64,000 nt of DNA from Mycobacteroides franklinii (GCF_002013895.1 NZ_MAFQ01000018.1:1-64000), one strand, 5' to 3'. Shown: positions 48,374 through 57,220, counted from the stretch's first letter. Notes: a model not told the origin generated them from the letters alone. Program-made: numbers and translations.

Positions 48374-48961
48374 ATGCCCGCCGATACCCGTGATCGAATA
48401 GTCGCCGCCACATGCGAGCTGTTTCGTCGGCAGGGCATGACCGGCACCGGACTCAAGCAGATCGCCAGGAGTGCGGGCGCACCCTTCGGCTCGATCTATC
48501 ACTTCTTCCCGGGCGGCAAGGCGCAGCTGGCCGACGAAGCGATCCGGGCGTCCGGCGCGATGTATCGGGACCTGGTACTTGCGATCTTCGATCAGGGCGG
48601 TCCCGACCTTGCGTCCACCATTCGGACCGCGTTCGCGGCCGCCGCCGAGAATCTCGTCGCGACCGACTATGCCGACGCCTGCCCCATTGCGACGATCGCG
48701 CTGGAGGTTGCGAGTACGGACGACGCACTGCGACGAGCCACCGCTGACGTCTTTACGGACTGGATCGAGCAGGGGGCCGAGCGAATTGCCGGATCGGGTC
48801 TGCCACCCGAGGCGCGCCGCAACGTCATCCTGGGATTTATCACCAGCCTGGAGGGAGCGTTCGTCCTGAGCCGGGCGTTGCGCAGCCCCGAGCCCTTGCT
48901 GGCCGCGGGCGAGACGGTGGCGGCCGCGGCGACCATTGCCCTGGCTGCCGCGGTGGAATAA
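48374..48961 (+). CDS. TetR family regulator (LmrA/YxaF-like)
   Basis: 195 aa. HTH: TRDRIVAATCELFRRQGMTG, TGLKQIARSAGAPFGSIYHF, FPGGKAQLADEAI. The FPGGKAQL turn is a hallmark of the LmrA/YxaF group. C-terminal DYADACPIATIALEVAS also fits. Expected to repress itself and the divergent DUF4345 gene through the TAGAACGTTCTA palindrome. Confidence 0.88.
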   Translation: MPADTRDRIVAATCELFRRQGMTGTGLKQIARSAGAPFGSIYHFFPGGKAQLADEAIRASGAMYRDLVLAIFDQGGPDLASTIRTAFAAAAENLVATDYADACPIATIALEVASTDDALRRATADVFTDWIEQGAERIAGSGLPPEARRNVILGFITSLEGAFVLSRALRSPEPLLAAGETVAAAATIALAAAVE

Positions 48962-49015
48962 AGCGGACCGCAGTCCGGTTAATGGGAGCATAGAAACAGC
49001 CACAAGGAGGTTTGC

Positions 49016-49996
49016 ATGCCAGCTATCACCGTGTCATCAACGGACGCCCTGACTTTGCCGCGAATCCCGACTCCCGAGCCCGCCGATACCGAGCGTCCGG
49101 TGCGGTCCATCACCAGTGGTCCACGCGGATATGAGGGTGAGGGCTTCCCCGTCGTGCGCGCCTTCGGCGGCGTGCCGTCTTCCGAATTGGACCCGTTCAT
49201 TCACATGGATCAGATGGGCGAGGTCGAGTATGAGCCGGGCGAGCCGCGCGGGACCGATTGGCATCCTCACCGTGGCTTCGAAACCGTCACCTACATGATC
49301 GACGGTCGGTTCGCGCATCAGGACTCGCACGGCGGAGGCGGGCTCATCCACGACGGCGCCACCCAATGGATGACCGCCGGATCCGGAATCCTGCATATCG
49401 AAACACCCCCGGCCGAGTTGGTCGAGAGTGGCGGAATCTTCCATGGCATCCAGCTCTGGGTCAATCTGCCCGCACGCGACAAGTTCTTGACTCCGGCATA
49501 CCAGGCGATCGAGGGCGCGCAAACCACGTTGGTCAGCTCGCCCGACGGCGGCTCGCTGGTGCGGATCATCGCCGGCGACATCGGCCCACATCATGGGCCA
49601 GGGAGCACGCACACGCCAATCACCCTGGCGCATGCAACCATTCAACCCGGTGCGCAGCTGAATGCGCCGTGGAATCGCGAGTTCAACGCCCTCGTCTACG
49701 TGCTATCCGGGCGTGGCACGGTCGGCGCGCTGGGTCATCAGATTGAGCAGGGGCAGCTCGCCGTACTGGGCCCCGGTGACCGGATCACGGTGCACGCCAG
49801 TGCGAATCAGGATGCTAACCGTCCGGCAATGGAGGTGCTGCTGCTCGGTGGCCGGCCCATCCGTGAGCGCGTGGTGGCCTACGGCCCGTTCGTGATGAAC
49901 ACCAAGGCCGAGCTGATTCAGGCCGTCGAGGACTATCAAGCCGGCCGGTTCGGTGCCATTCCGCCGAATGCGCTGATGCCGCACGTCGCACGCTGA
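49016..49996 (+). CDS. pirin family protein
   Basis: 326 aa bicupin with AAGGAGG upstream. Metal-site motif WHPHRGFETVTYMIDG, then HQDSHGGGGLIHDGATQWMT and GSGILHIETP; C-terminal cupin with GPGDRITVHASANQ. The His and Glu ligands for iron are present. Pirins act as quercetinase-like dioxygenases or redox-linked regulators. Single gene ended by a strong terminator shared with the next, convergent gene. Confidence 0.9.
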   Translation: MPAITVSSTDALTLPRIPTPEPADTERPVRSITSGPRGYEGEGFPVVRAFGGVPSSELDPFIHMDQMGEVEYEPGEPRGTDWHPHRGFETVTYMIDGRFAHQDSHGGGGLIHDGATQWMTAGSGILHIETPPAELVESGGIFHGIQLWVNLPARDKFLTPAYQAIEGAQTTLVSSPDGGSLVRIIAGDIGPHHGPGSTHTPITLAHATIQPGAQLNAPWNREFNALVYVLSGRGTVGALGHQIEQGQLAVLGPGDRITVHASANQDANRPAMEVLLLGGRPIRERVVAYGPFVMNTKAELIQAVEDYQAGRFGAIPPNALMPHVAR

Positions 49997-50002
49997 GCGC
50001 GA

Positions 50003-50037
50003 AGTGCCTACCGCCGGAACGCCCGGCGGTAGGCACT
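50003..50037. terminator. bidirectional terminator between pirin and GlxA-like genes
   Basis: AGTGCCTACCGCCG (50003-50016) pairs perfectly with CGGCGGTAGGCACT (50024-50037) around a short loop. It starts 6 bp after the pirin stop and covers the last codons of the convergent gene. Confidence 0.75.
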
Positions 50038-50961
50038 CGGCGTGGTGGCGGTGACCCTGCGTAGGTGCGTGCGCATCGCCGTGACGCTGCCAAATCCACA
50101 TTGCGCGGCAATGGATTCCATGGTCATATCGGTGTTCTCAAGCAGTTCGCGGGCGCGAGTGGCGCGTTGCACATCGAGCCAACGCTTGGGCGTGGTGCCG
50201 ACTTCCTCGCCGAAACGCCGGTTGAATGTGCGCAGGCTCAGGTGCGCGTGCCGCGCCAGTGTCGACACGTCGTCAATCTCGGCGAGGCACTCGGCCGCCC
50301 AGCTCAGCGTCGGCCCGAGGCCGCTGGAATCGTGCGAGGCCCTGGTAGGTGGGATGAACTGAGCCTGGCCACCATCGCGGTGAGGCGCCATGACATTCCA
50401 GCGGGCCATATCGGATGCCGCGGCCGCACCCAGCTCGCGCCGCACCACGTGCAGGCACAGGTCCATGCCCGCCGACAGTCCCGCCGAGGTGAGGATGTCA
50501 CCGTCGTCCACATAGAGCGCGTCGGGCCGCAGATCGACCAGCGGGTAGAGCCTGCGCATGTCGTCGCAGTACTCCCAATGCGTGGTGGCGGGTCGCCCAT
50601 CCAGCAGGCCCGCCGCTGCCAGCACAAACGCGCCCAAGCAGATACTGAATACCACGGCCCCGCGCTGATGTGCACTTGTCAGCGCGTTCAATACGTCATC
50701 CGGTGGTGGGGAGTCGTGCGGAGCGCGTGCGGGAACCACGACGATATCCGCGGACTCCAGCGCGTCGATGCCGTGTTCCACCTCGAGATTGAAACCGTCT
50801 GGCGTCCAGATACTTCCGGGCTGATGGCCGCAGGTCACCAGATCGAAACCCTCCGGTTGGCCCGCACGCCCCGGTCCCCTGCGGAACATCTGCACGGCGC
50901 ACGCCAGGTCATAGGTGATGACGCCGTCGAGGGCCAGTGCCGCCACTGTCTTGGTGCCCAT
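50008..50961 (-). CDS. GlxA-type AraC regulator (DJ-1/PfpI plus AraC domains)
   Basis: 317 aa. N-terminal DJ-1/PfpI-like domain (VAALALDGVITYDLACAVQM, VVFSICLGAFVLAAAGLLDG with the nucleophile-elbow Cys) and a C-terminal AraC DNA-binding domain (VSTLARHAHLSLRTFNRRFG, MTMESIAAQCGFGSVTAMRT, HLRRVTATTPSAYRR). Related to ArgR/CdhR/GbdR activators of amino-acid or amine catabolism. Divergent from the HD-domain gene across a TGGCAT inverted repeat, its probable target. Confidence 0.88.
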   Translation of the reverse strand: MGTKTVAALALDGVITYDLACAVQMFRRGPGRAGQPEGFDLVTCGHQPGSIWTPDGFNLEVEHGIDALESADIVVVPARAPHDSPPPDDVLNALTSAHQRGAVVFSICLGAFVLAAAGLLDGRPATTHWEYCDDMRRLYPLVDLRPDALYVDDGDILTSAGLSAGMDLCLHVVRRELGAAAASDMARWNVMAPHRDGGQAQFIPPTRASHDSSGLGPTLSWAAECLAEIDDVSTLARHAHLSLRTFNRRFGEEVGTTPKRWLDVQRATRARELLENTDMTMESIAAQCGFGSVTAMRTHLRRVTATTPSAYRRAFRR

Positions 50962-50970
50962 ACCTCACTA

Positions 50971-51006
50971 TGGCATGAATCCGAGTATCTGTGGCATTCA
51001 TGCCAC
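50971..51006. promoter_or_regulatory. inverted repeats, probable GlxA-like operator
   Basis: TGGCATGAAT (50971-50980) and ATTCATGCCA (50996-51005) are perfect ten-base arms 15 bp apart; the second arm overlaps the palindrome GTGGCA-TTCA-TGCCAC (50991-51006). Placed between the divergent regulator and HD gene, this looks like two tandem AraC-type half-sites. Confidence 0.6.
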
Positions 51007-51041
51007 TGGCCGCTTATGGTGCACCCGTCTTGACTCAAGGG

Positions 51042-51794
51042 ATGACGACGATCGAATTGGATTGGCACTGGGCGACCCGCACCGGCGGCGCGGTCTCCGC
51101 CGCCCAACGGCGGGTATTGCTGGGGCGCTTGATCCGAGCTCTTCCAACGATGGTCAGCGATGCCGTCAAAACGAGGATCGGGCGCCGCGGACAAGGGCGC
51201 GTGGAGTTCGGATCGATCGCGGTACCCGATTCCGCACTCGCACTGGCGGTCGAGCAGGAGGCACGCGATTCGGTCACCCCACACGTGCTCGAACACTCGT
51301 ATCGCACCTACTTCTTCGGTAAGGCGCTGGCCGAGCTGGACGGCGTACGGGTCGACGATGAACTCGTATACGTCGCGAGCCTGCTGCACGATCTGCAGCT
51401 GGAGCATCCGACACCGGGACGGTGCTTCGCCGTGGTCGGCGGTGAACGGGCCGCCCAGTTTGTCAGGAATCAGGGGGCGCCCGAGGACCGTGCACAGGCG
51501 GTGGGCGCGGCGATCGCCGCGCATATCACCCTGGGGGCCAGTGAAAACCTCGCAGATCCAGGTGGTTTCGTGTCGGCGGGGGCGGGAACGGATGTATTCG
51601 GCCTGCGGCTCTCGGACCTTGATGCCGAGTGGGTGCAGGAGCTGCTGCGACGCCATCCCCGGCTGGACTTCAAGCGACACATGCTCAAGGCCTGGGCGAC
51701 GGAGGGTGCCGCGGTACCGAACGGACGGGCCGCATGGCTGACCCGCTATGCGGCGTTCCCGCTGCTGGTCAAGGCCGCACCCTTCGAAGAATAG
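51042..51794 (+). CDS. HD-domain protein (cyanamide hydratase-like)
   Basis: 250 aa from ATG at 51042; an upstream in-frame GTG (50991) falls inside the operator. HD metal site: VLEHSYRTYFFGKAL, VASLLHDLQLEHP and AAHITLGAS. The pattern and the FAVVGGERAAQFV element resemble cyanamide-hydratase-type HD proteins. Possibly a hydratase for a small nitrogen compound; inferred. Convergent with cinA, 2 bp apart. Confidence 0.78.
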   Translation: MTTIELDWHWATRTGGAVSAAQRRVLLGRLIRALPTMVSDAVKTRIGRRGQGRVEFGSIAVPDSALALAVEQEARDSVTPHVLEHSYRTYFFGKALAELDGVRVDDELVYVASLLHDLQLEHPTPGRCFAVVGGERAAQFVRNQGAPEDRAQAVGAAIAAHITLGASENLADPGGFVSAGAGTDVFGLRLSDLDAEWVQELLRRHPRLDFKRHMLKAWATEGAAVPNGRAAWLTRYAAFPLLVKAAPFEE

Positions 51795-51796
51795 GG

Positions 51797-53062
51797 CTAC
51801 CGCTGTAGCAGCCGACGTAGCAGATGCAGGGCGACGGTTGTCGCGCGCTCCCGAATCTGGTTGCGATTCCCCGGGATAACGACCCGTAGTTCTGCCCGCT
51901 CCCCCGCCGCAGTCTTGACGCAGAAACACACGGTGCCCACGGGCTTGTCGGCAGACCCGCCGCCCGGCCCGGCCACACCCGTCGTGGACACCGCGATATC
52001 GGCACCCAACGCCGCCAAGGCGCCGTCGGCCATCGCCTCGGCGACCTGTGGCGATACCGCGCCATGGTCGGCGAGAAGCTGCGGATCCACGTGCAGCTGG
52101 CCAATCTTGACATCGTTGGCGTAGCTGATGATGCCACCGAGGAAGTACGCGGAGGAGCCAGGGACATCGGCGAGCCGTGCCCCCAAAAGCCCTGCGGTAC
52201 AAGACTCGGCGACGGCAAGGCGCCTTCCGTGCAGCAGCCCGGCCACGACTTCGTCCACCGTCCAACCATCGGAGGAGAACAGCGCCGAGCCATGCCGGCT
52301 GTGGATGAACTCGTAGAGGCTCTCCCAGACGGACCGAGCAGACGGCTCGAATCGGGTGACCACTTCCACCTCGCTGCGTCGCAGGCAGGTGGTGATTTCC
52401 AGTGCCGCAAGGCTGCCCAAGTCGTCCTCGGCGAGGCGAAGCGTCTCGGCGATGTCCGGCTCGGTGATGCCATACAGACGCAGCGTTGTCTGCTCGATTG
52501 CCGCGGCATCTTCTCCCACTAGTGCGCGAAACGGTGCGGCATCGACTGCCGACGGCCACATCCGCTGCAATTCATGTGGCGGTCCCGGTAGCACCACGAT
52601 GACCACCTTGTCGGTGCTCATGATGGCGCCGGGCGCAGTGCCCACCGGGTCCAATACCTGCCCTTGCGCAGGCACGAGTGCCTGTTTGGCAATGCCGACC
52701 CGCAATGCCTCCCAGTCCACATTCTCCCAGCGATTGGCCATCGGTCGTAGCCGATCCATGATGGCCGCTTCCAGATCAGCATCGAAAATGAGTGTGGTTC
52801 CGGCGAATTCGGCCACAGTCGGCAGTGTCATATCGTCGGCGGTGGGCCCCAGGCCGCCCGAAGTCACGATGATATCGACGTCTTGATCGGTGAGAAACTG
52901 GAGCTGCGCCAGCAGATCTTCTTTGCGGTCACCGCACACACAGATATGCGCAACGTCGACACCCACTTCCCGCAGATGCTCGGAAAGCCATGGCCCGTTC
53001 GCGTCGGCGACCCGCCCGGTGAGAACTTCTGTGCCGGTGACGACGATTCCCGCGCGCAACAT
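51797..53062 (-). CDS. cinA: CinA-family protein (competence/damage-inducible, NMN amidohydrolase domain)
   Basis: 421 aa. N-terminal MoCF-like domain with GIVVTGTEVLTGRVADANGP and VTSGGLGPTADDMT; linker; C-terminal CinA amidase domain with LAVAESCTAGLLGARLADVP, SSAYFLGGIISYANDVK and VSTTGVAGPGGGSADKPVGT. The domains correspond to ADP-ribose pyrophosphatase and NMN deamidase, a salvage route in NAD metabolism. Both domains look intact. Confidence 0.93.
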   Translation of the reverse strand: MLRAGIVVTGTEVLTGRVADANGPWLSEHLREVGVDVAHICVCGDRKEDLLAQLQFLTDQDVDIIVTSGGLGPTADDMTLPTVAEFAGTTLIFDADLEAAIMDRLRPMANRWENVDWEALRVGIAKQALVPAQGQVLDPVGTAPGAIMSTDKVVIVVLPGPPHELQRMWPSAVDAAPFRALVGEDAAAIEQTTLRLYGITEPDIAETLRLAEDDLGSLAALEITTCLRRSEVEVVTRFEPSARSVWESLYEFIHSRHGSALFSSDGWTVDEVVAGLLHGRRLAVAESCTAGLLGARLADVPGSSAYFLGGIISYANDVKIGQLHVDPQLLADHGAVSPQVAEAMADGALAALGADIAVSTTGVAGPGGGSADKPVGTVCFCVKTAAGERAELRVVIPGNRNQIRERATTVALHLLRRLLQR

Positions 53063-53093
53063 GCCAGCAGCCTAGGCCGGTAAGTTCGGTGCT

Positions 53094-53501
53094 ATGACTG
53101 TGGGCATCGACGAAGGCGCTGTCATCGAATACATCGTCACGGCCTTCCCCGATCTTCAGCACGAGGTTGTCCAGGGCAATTGGTTCTTCTTCCGGGGTCC
53201 CGAACGTCAGGTGCCGGTGATCACGCTGATGTCGAATGAAGCGTTCGACACATACTCCGACTTGGGGCGCCCATCGGTGTATCGCCTCAACATCGGCATC
53301 GGTGGTGACACCTTCGCGAGCCTGGTGCGCGACCGCGGCGACGAGGTTGCCGTCGACTACACCGAGTTCGACCAGATCCTGCCGCATCCCGAATACGGCG
53401 GTGCCAAATGGATCTGTGTGGTCAACCCCGGCGAGGACACCTTCGCCGAGGTGGTGCGGCCGCTGCTGGCCGAGGCCTATACCCGCAGTAACCGGGACTA
53501 G
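53094..53501 (+). CDS. DUF6194-like protein
   Basis: 135 aa; TAAGTT seven bases before the ATG suggests a leaderless start. MmcQ/YjbR-like small alpha/beta protein: VIEYIVTAFPDLQHEVVQGN, WFFFRGPERQVPVITLMSNE, YRLNIGIGGDTF, DYTEFDQILPHPEYG. Matches the DUF6194 pattern; function unknown. Divergent from cinA and convergent with a GNAT gene. Confidence 0.7.
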   Translation: MTVGIDEGAVIEYIVTAFPDLQHEVVQGNWFFFRGPERQVPVITLMSNEAFDTYSDLGRPSVYRLNIGIGGDTFASLVRDRGDEVAVDYTEFDQILPHPEYGGAKWICVVNPGEDTFAEVVRPLLAEAYTRSNRD

Positions 53502-53502
53502 T

Positions 53503-54570
53503 TCAGGCGAGGTGGACCCACAGCTGACGAGGGACACCAGACTCGCCGAGTGTGGGCAGGGTGGGCCCCTCGTTCTGGAAACCATGTGTCGTCAGGATGT
53601 CGATCAGGGGCTGAGCATCGGTGCGCGCTGCCACGACTATTCGCCTCGTGGGCGCCGGAGCCAGCGTCAAACGCGCGGCGAGATCGGCGATGGTCGGGGT
53701 GAGTGAGGCCTCGGACGCACCGGGATGGGGCCTACCGATGAGCTCGGTCGTGGAGCTGCCCAGGTCGACAGATATCTCGATAGATCCGATTGGCGTACCC
53801 GAAACCGTAACCGGGACTGTGTCCTTGGGGGCGGCACTGGCGCGCCGGCAGCGGTTGCGCAGTTCGTAGCGTGCGCACGCAAGCAGATCGCCCCAGGAGA
53901 TTTTCGCGGGACGTTCCGACGCCCTGAAGGACGTCCGGGAGGCAAGGGTGTCTCGCTTGTGGCGCAACGCGACGAGGTTCTCGGCGGAGTTGGTCTGGAA
54001 CCAAATCTCATGATCGGTGGGTCTGCCATCGAACATGCGCAGCTGGCGGCATGTCTGCAGCTTCTGCCAGCCCACGGCCTGCGCCAGCCGTTGTACTGGC
54101 ACGTTGTGGACCGCCAGCGGTGCCACCGCATGTGGGACATCGGGATTGGTCTCGAATCCGGAGATGATGAGTGAGGATTGCGCCCACATGGTGACCGCGT
54201 GCGGAACCCCGGCCGTCCAGGTGGACACCTCGGTGCCTCCGGTACGCGGGTGCCGGCCCGCCATGGCTAGATGGCCGACCACCCGTTCGCGGGTTCCTTC
54301 CAGGTGTATGAGCAGATATGAGGCCCAGCCCCGCGCGGCATCGGACCTGGCCTGCCTCCAGGTGTGAATCCACATGTAGGGCGAGTGCGCCGCCGTCCAA
54401 GACATGTCCTGGTGGGCGAAGGCCGGAGCCAATCGTTGTTCGTAGCGCAGGTTTGTCTCTCGCCACGATGGGCCGTCGGAAAGTCGCGGCGTGCGCAGCA
54501 TGACGGTCATACCGTCGACCTCGGCCGGGCCCAGGCATCCCGGGGCGATACGCCGTTCGCGTGCGCGCAT
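53503..54570 (-). CDS. GNAT family N-acetyltransferase, tandem paralogue A
   Basis: 355 aa from ATG at 54570, which follows TACCCT by six bases (leaderless) and aligns with the start of paralogue B. The N-terminal RimJ-like GNAT domain spans about 20-190: MLRTPRLSDGPSWRETNLRY, VVGHLAMAGRHPRTGGTEVS, MGWQ-like AVGWQKLQTCRQLRMFDGRP. The C-terminal part, of about 150 residues, is unassigned (SVDLGSSTTELIGRP). Similar along its length to the next gene. Function unknown. Confidence 0.75.
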   Translation of the reverse strand: MRARERRIAPGCLGPAEVDGMTVMLRTPRLSDGPSWRETNLRYEQRLAPAFAHQDMSWTAAHSPYMWIHTWRQARSDAARGWASYLLIHLEGTRERVVGHLAMAGRHPRTGGTEVSTWTAGVPHAVTMWAQSSLIISGFETNPDVPHAVAPLAVHNVPVQRLAQAVGWQKLQTCRQLRMFDGRPTDHEIWFQTNSAENLVALRHKRDTLASRTSFRASERPAKISWGDLLACARYELRNRCRRASAAPKDTVPVTVSGTPIGSIEISVDLGSSTTELIGRPHPGASEASLTPTIADLAARLTLAPAPTRRIVVAARTDAQPLIDILTTHGFQNEGPTLPTLGESGVPRQLWVHLA

Positions 54571-54576
54571 CTGGGC

Positions 54577-54582
54577 AGGGTA
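54577..54582 (-). promoter_or_regulatory. -10 element TACCCT of GNAT A (leaderless)
   Basis: TACCCT on the minus strand, six bases, ATG at 54570. Matches the layout of the paralogue. Confidence 0.5.
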
Positions 54583-54654
54583 GCGCACCGTACCCAGATG
54601 TAAACCCGCGATTAATCAGCTACCGCAAGAACGTGATTGCTGTGTACAGGGTGT

Positions 54655-55806
54655 CTATTCCGGATTCCTCAGCAGCGTCCACATCCGCCGGTTTGCTCCG
54701 CCTTCACCCCGGGTGGGCGGTGCCGCGCCCTCGTCGGCAAAACCAAGCGCCGCGAGCCTGTCGGCGAGCGTGGTGTCGGTTTCGAGTGTCGCCACGACGG
54801 TCCGGCGTGAACCGTCCGGGCGGCAGGCGAGGTGGCTTGCGAGCCCGGACACGGCAGATACGCGGGCATCGTCGGCTACCCACGAGCTGAGCCGGGGCAC
54901 CAATTCCGTTGTCGATGTGCCGATATCGGAGTAGACGTCGATCGAACCTGCGGGACGTCCGATAATCGCGACACGGTATCGGCCATGACCGTCGGGTTCT
55001 ATCCGAACCACTTCCCCACCGACGGAAGAGATTTCGAAGGGCGGCTCGGGCGCCGCTGTTCTCAGCGCGGAATTGAGCCGCTGACGCGCGCGGATTGCCA
55101 CGAATCTGGCCCACGCCGCCAGGTATCCGACGCCCGGAACCCGGGCCGCGGGCGCTGCCAGATGCGTTCTGGTGGCCGGAATTTCGGCGAGGCGCTGCTT
55201 CACCGAATCGCGGTACTCGGGCGTATTGGCCAGGAACCAGATGTAGTGGTCCGATACCTGCCCATCATAAGGGCGCAGAGCGCGGCGCGTCTGTAGCTGG
55301 ATCCAGCCCATGGACTCGACGAATCTGTTTGCGCGAACATTCGACACGGCGGTGGGCGCCAGGGCGTGCGGGAGGTCCGGGTTGCCGTCGAACGCGGACA
55401 GCACCGTGGTCAACTGTGCCCACGTGCTCACGACAGGGGGAATATCCACGGCCCACGTGGAGATCTCTGCGCCTCCGGTGCGAAAATCGCGGCCCGCCAT
55501 CAAGAAATGGCCGACGACCCTTTCCACGCCGTCATCGATGCGTACCAACAGATATGAAACCCCGCCGGCCCGTGCATCAGTGATCGACGAGCGCCAGCTG
55601 TCGACCCACATGACCGGGGAATGCGCGCTTTCCCAGTCCATGTCGTCGCGTTGGAACGCCGGTGAGAGCCTCTGGGTGAACGCCAACGCGGTGTCCCGCC
55701 ATGACCGTCCATCCGCCAGCCGGGGCGGTCGCAGCGCCACCGTGATGCCGTCGATCGTCACGGGGCCCAGGTCCACCGAAGACCCGGTACGGAATTTGCT
55801 GCGCAC
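54655..55806 (-). CDS. GNAT family N-acetyltransferase, tandem paralogue B
   Basis: 383 aa from GTG at 55806, six bases after TAGCCT. Same architecture as the downstream copy: VDLGPVTIDGITVALRPPRL, ADGRSWRDTALAFTQRLSPA, VVGHFLMAGRDFRTGGAEIS, FVESMGWIQLQTRRALRPYD, then the shared C-terminal DIGTSTTELVPRLSSWV. Divergence is considerable, so the duplication is old. Confidence 0.75.
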   Translation of the reverse strand: MRSKFRTGSSVDLGPVTIDGITVALRPPRLADGRSWRDTALAFTQRLSPAFQRDDMDWESAHSPVMWVDSWRSSITDARAGGVSYLLVRIDDGVERVVGHFLMAGRDFRTGGAEISTWAVDIPPVVSTWAQLTTVLSAFDGNPDLPHALAPTAVSNVRANRFVESMGWIQLQTRRALRPYDGQVSDHYIWFLANTPEYRDSVKQRLAEIPATRTHLAAPAARVPGVGYLAAWARFVAIRARQRLNSALRTAAPEPPFEISSVGGEVVRIEPDGHGRYRVAIIGRPAGSIDVYSDIGTSTTELVPRLSSWVADDARVSAVSGLASHLACRPDGSRRTVVATLETDTTLADRLAALGFADEGAAPPTRGEGGANRRMWTLLRNPE

Positions 55807-55812
55807 GGCGCA

Positions 55813-55818
55813 AGGCTA
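55813..55818 (-). promoter_or_regulatory. -10 element TAGCCT of GNAT B (leaderless)
   Basis: TAGCCT on the minus strand, six bases, GTG at 55806. Confidence 0.55.
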
Positions 55819-55847
55819 CCGCAGCGGTATTCGCTCCACAGGGGTGG

Positions 55848-56291
55848 TCAGACGGCAGGCACCAGGACCAGCGGAACACGTCGCGCGCCGATGAGGCGAT
55901 GCGATACCGACTGCCCGAGGAACGTGTCGAGTACGGAGGCCGGTCCGCCCCGCGGGCTGCCCAGAATGATCATCAGGGCGTGGCACTGTTGCGCCACGGC
56001 GAGAAGCTGGACGGCCGCGGGCCCGTGCGCGCGGTGGTACTCCCAGGACACCTCGCCGTTCGCAAGTTCTTCCCGCGCCGCGGCTTCGGCCGCCGCGACG
56101 GCCGTGTGCGACTGCGATTCCCAGCTGTCCGAGTCGGGGTCCAATGGTTCGTCGTCCATGTCCTGGATGTGCACGACGTGCACATGCGCGTCCAGCCGGC
56201 GAGCCATATCGATGGCGAAATGCAGCGCGGCAGTGCTGGGCGCGTAATGGTCCCATCCGACCACCAACTGCACTGCGGGCAACTCGCTCAC
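55848..56291 (-). CDS. single-domain universal stress protein
   Basis: 147 aa from GTG at 56291, 10 bp after the second crcB stop. Usp fold: VQLVVGWDHYAPSTAALHFA, then VHVVHIQDMDDEPLDPDSDS and MIILGSPRGGPASVLDTFLG. The G-x2-G loop is GSPRGGPAS, slightly unlike ATP-binding Usps. Cotranscribed with crcB genes. Confidence 0.82.
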   Translation of the reverse strand: MSELPAVQLVVGWDHYAPSTAALHFAIDMARRLDAHVHVVHIQDMDDEPLDPDSDSWESQSHTAVAAAEAAAREELANGEVSWEYHRAHGPAAVQLLAVAQQCHALMIILGSPRGGPASVLDTFLGQSVSHRLIGARRVPLVLVPAV

Positions 56292-56301
56292 AGCTCTATC
56301 C

Positions 56302-56673
56302 TCACGCCAGTACCCACCCCAGCGCCAGACCCGCCGCACACGCCCCGACGGTGCCCAACAAGGTGCCCACCGTGTTGTACAACGCCAGTGACCATTGTCG
56401 CTGCTCGATCAGTCGCACCGACTCGACACTGGCGGTACTGAACGTGGTGTAGCCGCCGCAAAATCCGGTACCCAGGACGACGAGCAGTTGAGGTGTCGCG
56501 TGGTGGAACACCACCAACCCGGACAGCAGGCCGATGAGGGCAGATCCGGTGAGATTGATGAACAGCGTCGTCCACGGGAACCGGGGGGTCCGTCGGTGCT
56601 TGACCGCCGAATCCACGACAAACCGCAGTACCGCGCCCAGCGCTCCGGCCAGGACGACGACCATGACGATCAC
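56302..56673 (-). CDS. crcB: fluoride efflux protein CrcB (second subunit)
   Basis: 123 aa from GTG at 56673, overlapping the first crcB stop as GTGA; ATG at 56664 is possible. CrcB/Fluc motifs GALGAVLRFVVDSAV, INLTGSALIGLLSGL and GTGFCGGYTTFSTASVE. Four helices. Fluc channels are dimers; actinobacteria often encode two different chains side by side, as here. Exports fluoride. Confidence 0.92.
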   Translation of the reverse strand: MIVMVVVLAGALGAVLRFVVDSAVKHRRTPRFPWTTLFINLTGSALIGLLSGLVVFHHATPQLLVVLGTGFCGGYTTFSTASVESVRLIEQRQWSLALYNTVGTLLGTVGACAAGLALGWVLA

Positions 56674-57140
56674 TCGGGACCTCCCGCGTACCGTGCGAGG
56701 GCTCTTGCCGCCGTGGCTATCCCAACCAGCGCTGCGGCCAAACCGGCGGCTGCGCTGACCAATGCGTACGCCATGCCGGTGACCACGAAGCCGTTGCGGG
56801 TCAGGGTGCTGATCTCCAACGCGAGCGCGCTGTAGGTGGTGAATGCGCCACAGAAACCGGTTCCGAGAAACAGTCGGGTGTGCCGGCGCCAGCCGCCATC
56901 GGGCCCCAGCAGTGTGAGAGTCTCCAGCGCCGCGCCGAGGATGAATGCCCCGCACAGATTGGCCGCGAATGTCCCCCATGGCCACGACGCTCCGGAGGCC
57001 GGCCACATCTGCTCGAACCAATAGCGCAGCGCTGTACCGCATATGCCGCCGAGGAAAACCCAGAGCAGCGCGGAAGGCCGCAAATACAGTCGTGGATGTG
57101 GGGATTCTTGGTGGTCTCCAGCTGTCACATTCGGTCCCAT
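56670..57140 (-). CDS. crcB: fluoride efflux protein CrcB (first subunit)
   Basis: 156 aa from ATG at 57140; ATG 57155 or GTG 57161 are alternatives. An N-terminal extension of about 20 residues precedes the Fluc core GGICGTALRYWFEQMW, FAANLCGAFILGAALE, GTGFCGAFTTYSALALE. Forms a heterodimeric fluoride channel with the overlapping gene. A candidate fluoride riboswitch lies just upstream. Confidence 0.92.
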   Translation of the reverse strand: MGPNVTAGDHQESPHPRLYLRPSALLWVFLGGICGTALRYWFEQMWPASGASWPWGTFAANLCGAFILGAALETLTLLGPDGGWRRHTRLFLGTGFCGAFTTYSALALEISTLTRNGFVVTGMAYALVSAAAGLAAALVGIATAARALARYAGGPE

Positions 57141-57158
57141 CGTGTTACGACACATCAA

Positions 57159-57220
57159 CACAGGAACTATCAGCCGTCAGTGGCGGTTCGGGACCAGCCC
57201 TGGCGAGATCCATCGCGCCT
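57159..57220 (-). ncRNA. candidate fluoride riboswitch (crcB motif)
   Basis: On the minus strand the region reads GCGATGG-ATCT-CGCC, a hairpin, and then GGCTGATAGTTCCTGTG. These parallel the conserved GGCGAUGG...CGCC stem and the GCUGAU..CUCCU end of the crcB motif. TATATT (57225-57230, minus strand) would start transcription at its 5' edge, and the first crcB follows within 20-60 nt. Based on eye alignment only; an extra hairpin (GGG..CCC) is unusual. Confidence 0.5.

Noticed and set aside
50835..52559. 574-codon open frame antisense to the HD gene and overlapping cinA
   Set aside because: Arg- and Gly-rich translation without motifs; covers two recognisable genes.
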